Assembly: GCA_937974625.1 (NCBI GenBank)
Contig: CALJVJ010000026.1
Span: 1 to 35,704, forward strand
Length of the DNA stretch: 35,704 nucleotides
Origin: an uncultured Saprospiraceae bacterium
GTDB lineage: Bacteria > Bacteroidota > Bacteroidia > Chitinophagales > Saprospiraceae
Reading direction: 5' to 3'
Shown one piece after another: positions 14,781 through 23,875 of this stretch; the first letter of the stretch is position 1; each line of letters opens with the position of its first letter. A program made the translations under genes and the position numbers. The notes under the pieces were generated by a model, which was given only the letters and a program-made list of their open reading frames with translations, was not told where the DNA came from and ran no database searches.

Positions 14781-17624
14781 TCATAAAAACTGAAATTCAG
14801 GTAATATAATTACTGACCAAATCAAATCCTCCACCACTTCTTGCTTTGATTGGGTATCTAGTAGTTTTAAAATAGTGCTTTTTTCTTTTTGAGTCGAAAC
14901 CCTTCCTAATGTATTTTGATAGAACTGATTGATTAAAGATTCTAAATCATTATCCGCTGCAACCAATAATTTAGCCGCACCTTCTTGAATATGTGAATAT
15001 AAAAAGTCGTTATTGGTAAGCATCATGGCTTGTAATAAAGTCGCATTCCCTTCTCTGGTTGTGGCAACATTCTCTCTTGTAGGCCTTCCCAATGTTTTCA
15101 TAAAGGGGTCTAATTTTACCAAAGAAGCTCTAGCAAAATCTGATGGGTCATTTTTATTTTCGTAAGCAAAATCTATTAACTTTCCCCAATGTGCATTATT
15201 CGCATTTTTTCTAGATACACCTTTCCAATCCGTTTCTTCAAAGGTCAAACTAGTCCAATTAGCTGTTGGTTGTTTATTGGTGGTTATCCATGACTTGTCC
15301 GAATAAACATATTGTTCAGAACTATCCGCATAAGTAAGTCTTAATGCAAATAATAGCCCTGCTGGATTGGGCAATGTACCATCATTTGTACCTTTGACGG
15401 CGATAATATTTTCAGATTGGATAGTCTCTATTGGAATAGAATAACGCTGAACTTCTCGCCAATCTGCCCCTTGTCCTATTTTTTGTTCATTAAAATAACC
15501 TTCAAAACTATGGTCTGCTGTCACTATAATAGTTGCGGATTGAATGGGTTTATTAGATTCCAATTTAAAAGACTTTCTAAAAAATCGGTCTCCCGGTTCA
15601 GGCAAACTATTTCGGTCTAATTGTCGGTCTTGAAACCAAATCCATTGAGCAGGGAAAGGTGGATTATCTGGCAGGTAAGCAACACCATAGTATAATGGAT
15701 TAATGGTTTGACTCAAGGCATCGGCAAATTGTTCCGCAGTTAATCTACGAGAGGTAGGTCCTTGGAAAACAAATTTCTCACTAGCTACATAATAAGGCGA
15801 ATCATAATTAAAGGCAGGTAATTGATATGCTTTAGAAGTCATTATCGTTTCTAATAAATGAGGAATCGAATAACCATTATCAATAAAATCTGCTGCTAGC
15901 CAATCTAATAAATCTTGATTCCAAGGTAGTTTATCCATTTCGTCCACGGGTGCAATTATGCCTCTGCCAAATAATTTATCCCAAAAGCGATTAACCAAAG
16001 TCCGATATAATCGTCCATTTTTAGGCTGGCTGATTATTGCTGCTAGTTGACGTAATCTATCAACTAAACTATCTGCCATTACTTCACCTAATTCGGGATA
16101 AATAAAAGCAGTCCCCGTATATCTACCAGTTGGTTTATCACAACGATAAATTTCTAGGGTCGTATCTGCAAAAATATTGGCAAAGCCATAGGCTTGGTCT
16201 AAGGTTAGGTTATTCACAAAGCTATTATGGCAAGAGGCACATTTTAGATTTAACCCTAACAAAGATTGGGAGATATTTTGAGCCGCTTGCAATTCGACTC
16301 GCTGACTAGCATTTACCACACCACGCCATTGAATGCCTTGAATAAAACCTTCCGATTCTTTCGTTGGATTAATTAATTCTTCCACCATTATATTATAAGG
16401 CTTTCCTTCTATTAAAGACTGGTATAACCAATTGGTAATCTGGCTTCTACCATTCGTAATAAACCCCGGGCCAGAATAATCATTCCGCAATAAATCATTC
16501 CAAAAACTCAACCAATGCTGGGTATAATTTTCTTTATCTGCTAATAGCTTTTTAATTAATGTGCTTCGTTTATTAGGTGAAGTATCTTGAACAAATTGAT
16601 TGACTGCTTCAGGTTTTGGTAATAAACCTATTGCATCTAAATAAGCCCTTCTAATAAAACGGGAATCGTTAATTGGAGTTGTCCATTGAATATTATTGGC
16701 TTTAAAATATTGATTGACAAAACGGTCAATTGGATGATTAAGCTCTTCGGTAGCAGGTGGTATATTGGGTGTAGTTAACGCCATAGGTGCTTCTCGAAAA
16801 ACCTTTAAATCCTCGGCCGCCCAATTAGCACCTTTATCAATCCAAAGACTGATTAATTCAATAGCATTTGGTGGTAATACTTTCCCTTTTTGGGGCATCG
16901 CTTCCTTATGATTTCGAGGTAATTTTAATCGCCTAATGATTTCACTCTTTGCAGCAGCCCCTTTTATCAAAATTTGTCCAGTATCGCCACCATCAAAGAC
17001 TCCTGCTTCGTGGTCTAAAGCTAGACCTCCTTTCTTCTTAGCAGTACTGTGACATTGATAACAATGATGGGCAAAAATGGCTCTAACTTCTAGATTTAAA
17101 CTAGCTAATTCCGCAGTAGAAAAGCTATCTTTGTTTACCCATTTTTGGATATTGATAGGATTGCCAATATTAGATTGATTTTGACCAGGACTTATTTTTA
17201 AATAGTTTGCACCATGTGTGATAGTAGCACCAAAATGACCTGCAAAGCTCAAACAAATACAGGTTAATCCAAGTGCTATAAAAGGCATCTTTTTTGATAA
17301 ACTTGCTCTTTTCCAATACGTCCAAGAAGTCACAAGAGAAAGCGCAACTGTTCCCCAACCTAAGTATTGATGTTGGTTAATAAAATCTCCTTGGTATTCG
17401 CCCGATTGAACGAGTAATTGCCCCATAATCGCAGAAAGAAAAGCAGCAATTGTTCCTAAATAAACCATACCCACATACTTATTTTCTTCTTTTCGAAAAC
17501 GAGCTACTCCTTCTAAAATAAACGCACCAATTAATAAACCTATTGGAAAATGCACCAGTAAGGGGTGAAACTTTCCCGTTAAATCCAAAATCCAATGTGA
17601 GAAAAGTGATATCATATGAATCAA
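14781..17624 (-). CDS. membrane-anchored Planctomycete-type cytochrome with DUF1549 and DUF1553
   Basis: The 947-residue protein starts with four membrane helices (about residues 20-130) resembling DUF2231. A Planctomycete-type cytochrome domain follows, with heme site CYQCH at 188-192. DUF1549 then covers about 300-500 and contains a second heme site, CASCH, at 462-466. DUF1553 starts near 535 with the NRFWDKLFGRGI motif. A beta-sandwich resembling galactose-binding or rhamnosidase N-terminal domains, about 672-805, is inserted before the DUF1553 end. It probably handles electrons at the periplasmic face of the membrane, with the insert binding a carbohydrate. The enzymatic role is unknown. 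It is followed by its DUF1501 partner, and MITE-like repeats flank it on both sides. Confidence 0.88.
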   Translation of the reverse strand: MIHMISLFSHWILDLTGKFHPLLVHFPIGLLIGAFILEGVARFRKEENKYVGMVYLGTIAAFLSAIMGQLLVQSGEYQGDFINQHQYLGWGTVALSLVTSWTYWKRASLSKKMPFIALGLTCICLSFAGHFGATITHGANYLKISPGQNQSNIGNPINIQKWVNKDSFSTAELASLNLEVRAIFAHHCYQCHSTAKKKGGLALDHEAGVFDGGDTGQILIKGAAAKSEIIRRLKLPRNHKEAMPQKGKVLPPNAIELISLWIDKGANWAAEDLKVFREAPMALTTPNIPPATEELNHPIDRFVNQYFKANNIQWTTPINDSRFIRRAYLDAIGLLPKPEAVNQFVQDTSPNKRSTLIKKLLADKENYTQHWLSFWNDLLRNDYSGPGFITNGRSQITNWLYQSLIEGKPYNIMVEELINPTKESEGFIQGIQWRGVVNASQRVELQAAQNISQSLLGLNLKCASCHNSFVNNLTLDQAYGFANIFADTTLEIYRCDKPTGRYTGTAFIYPELGEVMADSLVDRLRQLAAIISQPKNGRLYRTLVNRFWDKLFGRGIIAPVDEMDKLPWNQDLLDWLAADFIDNGYSIPHLLETIMTSKAYQLPAFNYDSPYYVASEKFVFQGPTSRRLTAEQFADALSQTINPLYYGVAYLPDNPPFPAQWIWFQDRQLDRNSLPEPGDRFFRKSFKLESNKPIQSATIIVTADHSFEGYFNEQKIGQGADWREVQRYSIPIETIQSENIIAVKGTNDGTLPNPAGLLFALRLTYADSSEQYVYSDKSWITTNKQPTANWTSLTFEETDWKGVSRKNANNAHWGKLIDFAYENKNDPSDFARASLVKLDPFMKTLGRPTRENVATTREGNATLLQAMMLTNNDFLYSHIQEGAAKLLVAADNDLESLINQFYQNTLGRVSTQKEKSTILKLLDTQSKQEVVEDLIWSVIILPEFQFL

Positions 17625-17716
17625 TGGCTTACAAATCGTTAGAAACTGCCTAAATGTACTTAATCTACTTTACAATTTAATATCAGTATTCGATTTTTTT
17701 ATTATAATCATATTTT
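17625..17716. other. leader region of the cytochrome gene
   Basis: This AT-rich spacer of 92 bases lies between the start codon of the minus-strand cytochrome gene and MITE copy B. It presumably holds that gene's promoter, but I could not fix one by eye. Confidence 0.3.
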
Positions 17717-17980
17717 GAAGTTGTTTAAGGTTTTGTTTTGAGATTGATTTTAGGTGCTTGGAATTCAAGACGAAGCTCATTTATTTGGCTGGTTGATTTT
17801 CAGCACTTTATGAGAACTAGCCAATTAAAATTGGCGGTTACAAGTAGTTCTCGGTCAGCCTGCTAAGCTATGGAAAACATACACAGATATGAGTTCGCAA
17901 AGCGAATGAACCGCATGCGGATGGGAGGCTGATTTTCAATGACTTCCAAGTAAGCCATTAGAATAATCTTAAACAACTTC
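17717..17980. mobile_element. MITE-like element, copy B (264 bases, internally deleted)
   Basis: It matches copy A at 14460-14779 over nearly its whole length and has the same ends (GAAGTTGTTTAAGG, with one change near the far end). It lacks exactly the 56 bases that in copy A lie between two TTTATTT repeats (14523-14529 and 14579-14585). The loss is therefore best explained by recombination or slippage between those repeats. The deletion removes one arm of the central stem, and the remaining arm has one change (GGTCAGCCTG). The copy lies upstream of both the minus-strand cytochrome gene and the plus-strand gene at 18247. Confidence 0.8.
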
Positions 17981-18246
17981 TTTTAGATAAATATAAAATT
18001 TTCTAAAAATTGATTAATTTGTAGCACTTTTTGTTTTAATTCAATCAAACTACAATTATGAGAACCAAGCTTACCTCAAGCATCAATCAAATTAATAAAC
18101 CAACAAAGGTTTTAAGTGACAATGAAATTAGCTGAATAATTTTGAGGCTTATGAAAAAATAGAGATTATAAATTAGGTATAGGAAATACATAGATAGCTT
18201 GAAAATTTTTCCTAATTATGTCCAAGTACTTATCAAAAATTAAATA
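17981..18246. other. AT-rich intergenic stretch
   Basis: No supported gene was found. A 25-codon ATG-to-TGA reading frame at 18058-18135 is too short to trust. The word TCCAAGTACTTA near 18220, also seen near 324, precedes the gene at 18247. The stretch probably contains that gene's promoter. Confidence 0.35.
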
Positions 18247-18849
18247 ATGGGAACAATAAAAAAGTTTTTTAAACAAAATTTCGTCGATTATCTCATCCAA
18301 GCAATCTTAATTTTTCTAAGTGTTTTTCTTGCTTTTTGGCTAAATCAATACCAGGCAATTTATAAAGAAGCTTACATGACAAATAGAGCAGAGTTGGCTA
18401 TTTTAAAAGAAATGAAAAACAATCTCCTCATTCTTGAAATTTTGCATGAAAATCGATTACCTCTAGTTATAGGTAAAAAAGAAACGCTAGGTAAATTGAA
18501 AGCTTACAAATCTTTTAATCAATTTAAGCTAGCAGGGCATGAAAAAGGTTTTATGAGAACGGTGTTATCCAAAAGTGCAATATCGTTAATCAATGCCAAC
18601 AACGTCAACATTGATATTAGTATCAGACAACAACTGAATAAAATATATGAAAACCAAGAGGTTTATACAACTGCAGAACGCAAACTGTTTGATGAATTTT
18701 TAAACTCTTTTGAAATAAAAAAATCTGAAAATACTAAGGCTAGTTATCTAATTTTTTATAGTCTCTTAGGGGATGTTTGGAGTAAAGAAGTAACTTTAAT
18801 TAATAGTTTAAAGGAAGCTATAGAAAATTTGGAACAAGAAGTCTCTTAG
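18247..18849 (+). CDS. hypothetical protein with one N-terminal membrane helix
   Basis: The 200-residue protein has a basic amphipathic start, one membrane helix at about residues 14-34 (ILIFLSVFLAFWLNQY), and then a mostly helical soluble part. The layout resembles the DUF6090-like small membrane proteins common in Bacteroidota: a helix ending in a LNQY or INNW-like motif, then a segment of the type LAILKEMKNNL. I recognise no catalytic motif. Just past its stop, another frame stays open for about 45 codons with coding-like composition, which may be a shifted continuation. It sits alone between two cytochrome clusters on opposite strands. Confidence 0.7.
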   Translation: MGTIKKFFKQNFVDYLIQAILIFLSVFLAFWLNQYQAIYKEAYMTNRAELAILKEMKNNLLILEILHENRLPLVIGKKETLGKLKAYKSFNQFKLAGHEKGFMRTVLSKSAISLINANNVNIDISIRQQLNKIYENQEVYTTAERKLFDEFLNSFEIKKSENTKASYLIFYSLLGDVWSKEVTLINSLKEAIENLEQEVS

Positions 18850-18982
18850 AAATGAAACTTATTTAATAAGCGTTGAAAAACTAGAGGCATTGGATATTGT
18901 TGTTGAAAATTTGAGGAGGTTTACAAAAGAACCTAGCAATCCGCATGCATATTTAGTGAAAGCATTTTTGGAAAAGCAGTAA
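18842..18982 (+). pseudogene. possible frameshifted C-terminal remnant
   Basis: In the frame one base ahead of the preceding gene, an open stretch begins at the last codons of that gene and runs to TAA at 18980-18982. Its translation includes VEKLEALDIVVENLRR and EPSNPHAYLVKAFLEKQ, a plausible helical protein tail. It has no start codon of its own. It may be the original C-terminus of the gene at 18247 cut off by a frameshift, or a remnant of another gene. An artefact cannot be excluded. Confidence 0.3.
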
Positions 18983-19051
18983 TTTTAATAAATCCGGTAC
19001 AAGTAATCCTATGCTCATGGATTCTGATTCGTAATTATAACACTTGTTCTA

Positions 19052-22000
19052 ATGAAAAATGTATATCCTATTTTATTCTCAGCAAGTTTTATTTTTCTTT
19101 TCACCGCTTGCGGTATAGAAATACCTGATGCCATCCAAAAAGAATTGGCAAACCTGCCTGATAAAATTGATTATAATTTTCATATAAAGCCTATATTGTC
19201 TGACCGTTGTTTTGCTTGTCACGGCCCAGATGCTCAAAAAAGGGAAGCGAATTTAAGATTGGATGTTGCAGAAAATGCTTATGCAGCTTTAGCTAGTGGT
19301 AATGGAAGAGCCATCATTGCAAAAAATGTAAATAGCAGTCAGTTGGCACACCGAATTCTTTCAAATGATTTAGAATTGATGATGCCTCCGCCTGAATCCA
19401 ATTTAACTTTAAATATTAATGAAAAGGCTTTATTAATAAAATGGATTGAACAAGGAGCAGTCTATAAACCACATTGGGCATTTACTAAACCTAGCAAAAA
19501 ATCTATTCCTAATGCTGGAAAAGATTGGGCGATTAATGAAATAGACCATTTTATCGCTGACAAATTAGCTTTACAAAATATCCTGCCTGCTCCCGAAGCA
19601 AATCGCGAACAACTTATTCGTCGATTGTATTTTGACCTTACTGGCTTACCACCTTCTTTAACAGATTTAGACCGTTGGACGGCAGATACTCGACCAGATT
19701 ATTATGAACATTTAGTAGATTATTTATTAACCTCCACTGCTTATGGGGAACGAATGGCGGTCCATTGGTTAGATGTAGCGAGATTTGCAGACTCAGAGGG
19801 CTATTTGGATGATTTCCACCATTCCTTTTGGCCTTATAGAGATTGGGTTATTAATGCCTTTAATAAAAATCTGCCCTATAATGATTTTATCGTTTGGCAA
19901 GTCGGTGGTGACCAAATTCCAAATGCTACCAACGAACAAAGATTGGCAACTGCCTTTAATCGTCACCATAAACAAAACTCAGAAGGTGGTGTCACTCCAG
20001 AAGAATTTAGAGTAGAATATGTAGCAGACCGAACCAATACATTTGGCACTGCTTTTATGGGCTTAACCGTAGGTTGTGCCCGTTGCCACGACCATAAATA
20101 CGACCCATTCAGCCAAGAAAACTATTATCAATTATTTAGCTATTTTAACTCCACTATAGAAAGAGGTGATGGTATTTTTGGGTATAATTCTATTGAAAAT
20201 GGGAAAAAAATTCCACATGCTTTGTCCATGAATTCAGGGCCGGTTATGCCACTTCCTAATAAAGAGGTGGAAGCTATTCGAGCTTTATTATTAAAAGAAA
20301 TTGAGGAGAAACAAACGAGTATTCGTCAAATTGCTCAGCAAAATACCAGTCAATTTGAAAATTGGCTCCTACAAAAACCAAATTCGACCATTTTAAAGAA
20401 AGCAGTTCAAAAGGCAACCATCAACCATTTGACTTTTGATTTTATGGAAAATGGGAAAGGGGTTGATTTGGTTAAGGCTAATACTCAACCAACCTATGGT
20501 GGTAATATAAAACCTGTCGTTGGAAGAAAAGGACAAGGGTTGCAGAGCGATGCGGCTGGACAATATGTAGCAGATGGAAAGAGGGCACTTTTTGAAAGAG
20601 TCGACCCTTTTACCATTAGTTTTTGGATTAAAACACCCAGTACTTTTGATAGAGGACATGTGATTTATAATGGGAATAATCGAATTCAAGGTTATCGAGG
20701 TTGGGATATAGTGATGGATAGTACCTACTTAGATTTTCGATTGAACCATGCACACCCCTATCAGTCTTTAGACATTAGAACACCTGAACCTTTGCCCTTA
20801 AATGAATGGGTACATTTTGTCTGGACCTACGATGGTTCTAGCAAAGCAAAGGGGATGCGTTTATATCAAAATGGTCAAGCCATAACGCCTATCATTCAGC
20901 GAGATTATTTGTACCGTTCTACAAAACCTTATTTAGATAAAAGAGCTTCAGTTTACGCGCATTATCAAGGACTTGTTATCGGAAACCGTCATTACGACCA
21001 AGATTTCACAGGTGGTTTATTAGATGAAGTACAGATTCTCAATCGAGAAGTGGATGATTTATCGGCGTTATACTTATACGATAAGCAGGCAGGTGAAACT
21101 GATTTCGAGCAAGCTCTTGTTCAAAAAGGCGAAAAATTAAATCATTTTTATGATTTATTTATAGATACTCATTTAGAAAAAGAAAGAATTGCCTTAAAAA
21201 ATATTCAAGCAAAAGAAGTAGAGACCATTGACACCGTACAAGAAATTATGGTGATGGGTGATTTTGAAACAGAACGTCCAACCTATATTTTGGATAGAGG
21301 GGTCTATGATGCGCATGGCAAACAAGTTAATCGAGATGTTCCCAATTCTATTTTACCTTTTCCAGATGAGCTACCTAAAAATCGCTATGGACTTGGACAG
21401 TGGCTGATTCATCCCGAGCATCCCTTAACAGCAAGAGTTACGGTTAATCAATTTTGGTATTTAATTTTTGGTAAAGGAATAGTAGAAACGGTAGAAGATT
21501 TTGGCAATCAAGCGGCTTTGCCCAGTCATCCTGAACTATTGGATTGGTTGGCAGTTGACTTTAGAGAAAATGGTTGGGATTTAAAACGTTTGATAAAACA
21601 AATGGTCTTATCCAAAACTTATCGTCAATCCTCTAAAATACGTCCCGAACTATTAGAAATTGACCCGGATAATACCCTTTTAGCAAGAGGCCCTCGTTAC
21701 CGACGGTCTGCTGAAATGATACGAGATAATGTCTTAGCATCTAGTGGTTTATTGAATCGCCAAATAGGAGGACCTTCTGCCTTTCCTTATCAACCTGATG
21801 GGCTATGGAAAGAAGCAATGACACATGCCTTTTTTCCTGAATATGCTGTAGATTATGAAAAAGGACTTTATCGTAGAAGTGTTTACACTTTTTGGAAACG
21901 CTTGATGCCGCCACCTAACATGCTGGTTTTTGATGCCGCCACAAAAGTAGAATGCCAAGTGCGTCGACAAAGAAGTAATACCCCTTTGCAAGCTCTAGTT

Positions 22001-22327
22001 TTATTAAATGACGAACAGTTTATTGAGGGATGTAGAGTGCTGGCAGAAAAAATGTGGCGAAAAGCGGACGGAGATATTGCTGAGGCAACAACTAATACTT
22101 TCCGCCTTTTAACTAGCCGAGTCCCCTCTAATCGGGAACAACAGATTCTATTGGAACAGTATCAGGCAGAATTGACTTATTTTGAAGATAATAAAGCCCA
22201 AAGTTTAGCTTATTTGGACATTGGTAAGCAACCTAGAATGGTAGATTTACCTCCTACAAATATTGCTGCGCTGGCTCGGGTAACCAATACTATTTTGAAT
22301 TCGACGGAAGCTTATTATAAGAATTAA
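19052..22327 (+). CDS. cytochrome/DUF1549/DUF1553 lipoprotein with LamG-like domain
   Basis: The 1091-residue lipoprotein (lipobox Cys20) contains a Planctomycete-type cytochrome domain with CFACH at 53-57. DUF1549 follows at about 165-375 with a second heme site, CARCH, at 342-346. A LamG/concanavalin-like beta-sandwich occupies about 485-675, with WVHFVWTYDGSSKAKGMRLY and GLLDEVQILNRE. DUF1553 covers about 775-1065. LamG folds often bind glycans, so the insert probably targets the protein to a carbohydrate. No reaction is proven for the family. The stop codon overlaps the start of the following DUF1501 gene by one base, indicating coupled synthesis of the pair. It is a second version of the system encoded at 13022-17624, without membrane helices. 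Confidence 0.9.
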   Translation: MKNVYPILFSASFIFLFTACGIEIPDAIQKELANLPDKIDYNFHIKPILSDRCFACHGPDAQKREANLRLDVAENAYAALASGNGRAIIAKNVNSSQLAHRILSNDLELMMPPPESNLTLNINEKALLIKWIEQGAVYKPHWAFTKPSKKSIPNAGKDWAINEIDHFIADKLALQNILPAPEANREQLIRRLYFDLTGLPPSLTDLDRWTADTRPDYYEHLVDYLLTSTAYGERMAVHWLDVARFADSEGYLDDFHHSFWPYRDWVINAFNKNLPYNDFIVWQVGGDQIPNATNEQRLATAFNRHHKQNSEGGVTPEEFRVEYVADRTNTFGTAFMGLTVGCARCHDHKYDPFSQENYYQLFSYFNSTIERGDGIFGYNSIENGKKIPHALSMNSGPVMPLPNKEVEAIRALLLKEIEEKQTSIRQIAQQNTSQFENWLLQKPNSTILKKAVQKATINHLTFDFMENGKGVDLVKANTQPTYGGNIKPVVGRKGQGLQSDAAGQYVADGKRALFERVDPFTISFWIKTPSTFDRGHVIYNGNNRIQGYRGWDIVMDSTYLDFRLNHAHPYQSLDIRTPEPLPLNEWVHFVWTYDGSSKAKGMRLYQNGQAITPIIQRDYLYRSTKPYLDKRASVYAHYQGLVIGNRHYDQDFTGGLLDEVQILNREVDDLSALYLYDKQAGETDFEQALVQKGEKLNHFYDLFIDTHLEKERIALKNIQAKEVETIDTVQEIMVMGDFETERPTYILDRGVYDAHGKQVNRDVPNSILPFPDELPKNRYGLGQWLIHPEHPLTARVTVNQFWYLIFGKGIVETVEDFGNQAALPSHPELLDWLAVDFRENGWDLKRLIKQMVLSKTYRQSSKIRPELLEIDPDNTLLARGPRYRRSAEMIRDNVLASSGLLNRQIGGPSAFPYQPDGLWKEAMTHAFFPEYAVDYEKGLYRRSVYTFWKRLMPPPNMLVFDAATKVECQVRRQRSNTPLQALVLLNDEQFIEGCRVLAEKMWRKADGDIAEATTNTFRLLTSRVPSNREQQILLEQYQAELTYFEDNKAQSLAYLDIGKQPRMVDLPPTNIAALARVTNTILNSTEAYYKN

Positions 22328-23829
22328 TGTTTACCAAAATGATAAAAAATACCGACTTAAAAAATGCCCAATACCTTAAAACTAGAAGAGATTTTTTAAG
22401 GACAACGACCAAAGGTTTAGGTGCAGCGGCAATCGGTTCGCTGTTGATGCCTAATTTCTTGCAAGGTCATACCAATTCCTCAGTTGGAAATATGGCACCC
22501 CTTCCTAATAATAATGGTGGCATTTTAAAAGCCTTGCATCATGCCCCTAAAGCTAAACGAGTTATATATTTATTCCAAAGTGGCGGTCCTAGCCAAATGG
22601 AATTATACGATTATAAACCAGAATTAAATAAACGATGGGGCGAAGAAATTCCTGATAGTGTGCGCGGTAATCAGCGATTAACAGGGATGTTAGCGGCTCA
22701 ATCTAGTTTTCCTTTGGTAGGTTCTAAATTTAAATTTAACCAACATCCTACAACGGGTGGTTATTTTGGGGAACTTATCCCTAATATTGCCAGTATTGCA
22801 GAAGATATTTGTGTTGTTAATTCTATGCACACAGATGCCATTAACCATGAACCTGCGGTTGTATTTATGCAAACAGGCTCTCAACAAGTAGGGCGCCCAA
22901 GTATTGGTTCATGGATGAGTTATGGCTTAGGTAGTATGAATGAAAATTTGCCTGCATTCATTGTATTATTATCCAAAGGTTACCCTGAAACACAGAATAT
23001 TAATATGCAAGCTTGGGGCAATGGATTTTTGCCTTCCCACCATCAAGGTGTTCGGTTTAGGTCTGGTGTTGACCCCGTTTTGTATTTATCCAATCCTGCA
23101 GGAATTGATAAAATGAGCCGCCGCAGAGAATTGGATTTTTTAAAAAAGTTAGAAGCGGAACAAAAAGCAGTTTGGGGGGACCCAGAAATTGATTCAAAAA
23201 TTAGCCAATATGAAATGGCCTACCGTATGCAAACCAGTGTACCCGATGTAACTGATTTTTCCGATGAACCTGATTACATTTTTGACATGTACGGTGAAGA
23301 TGCTCGAATACCAGGCACTTATGCTGCAAATTGCCTTTTAGCTAGGAGACTAGCAGAAAGAGATGTACCTTTTATTCAGCTATATCATTTAGGTTGGGAC
23401 CATCATGGAGCATTACCTTATTTACTCCCTAAATTGACTCAATCGTCCGACCAAGCCTCTGCTGCTTTAGTTAAAGATTTAAAGCAAAGAGGGCTTCTTG
23501 AGGATACACTAGTTGTTTGGGGAGGTGAGTTTGGAAGAACCAGTTTCTCTCAAGGAAAACTAACCAAAAATAACTATGGACGAGACCATCATCAACGTTG
23601 CTTTTCCATTTGGATGGCAGGTGGTGGTGTAAAATCGGGTGTCAATTATGGCGCAACAGATGATTTTAGTTACAATATTGTGCAAAATGGTGTACATGTT
23701 CACGATTTCCAAGCAACCCTCCTTCACTTATTAGGTATTGACCACGAGCGATTAACCTTCAAACATCAAGGACGTCGGTATCGATTGACGGATGTCCATG
23801 GAAAAGTCGTCAAGGATTTGATTGCCTAA
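22327..23829 (+). CDS. DUF1501 domain protein with Tat-type signal
   Basis: The 500-residue protein has a twin-arginine motif at Arg20-Arg21 (TRRDFLRTT) and an alanine/glycine-rich hydrophobic segment. Tat export with a folded, possibly cofactor-bound enzyme is therefore likely. The DUF1501 body shows VIYLFQSGGPSQMELYD, a NHEPAVVFMQTGSQ segment, a LVVWGGEFGRT strand and DHHQRCFSIWMAGGG. It starts on the TAATG junction with the cytochrome/DUF1553 gene, a well-known pairing. The N-terminus before the Tat motif is long, so translation may instead begin at Met5 (22339). Confidence 0.92.
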   Translation: MFTKMIKNTDLKNAQYLKTRRDFLRTTTKGLGAAAIGSLLMPNFLQGHTNSSVGNMAPLPNNNGGILKALHHAPKAKRVIYLFQSGGPSQMELYDYKPELNKRWGEEIPDSVRGNQRLTGMLAAQSSFPLVGSKFKFNQHPTTGGYFGELIPNIASIAEDICVVNSMHTDAINHEPAVVFMQTGSQQVGRPSIGSWMSYGLGSMNENLPAFIVLLSKGYPETQNINMQAWGNGFLPSHHQGVRFRSGVDPVLYLSNPAGIDKMSRRRELDFLKKLEAEQKAVWGDPEIDSKISQYEMAYRMQTSVPDVTDFSDEPDYIFDMYGEDARIPGTYAANCLLARRLAERDVPFIQLYHLGWDHHGALPYLLPKLTQSSDQASAALVKDLKQRGLLEDTLVVWGGEFGRTSFSQGKLTKNNYGRDHHQRCFSIWMAGGGVKSGVNYGATDDFSYNIVQNGVHVHDFQATLLHLLGIDHERLTFKHQGRRYRLTDVHGKVVKDLIA

Positions 23830-23875
23830 GACATATTTGAGATAATATAAAAAGATTGCATCCTCAACCTACTTC

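Noticed and set aside
18058-18135. A 25-codon ATG-to-TGA frame
   Set aside because: Too short, with no upstream signal, neighbours or conserved motif to support a peptide gene.
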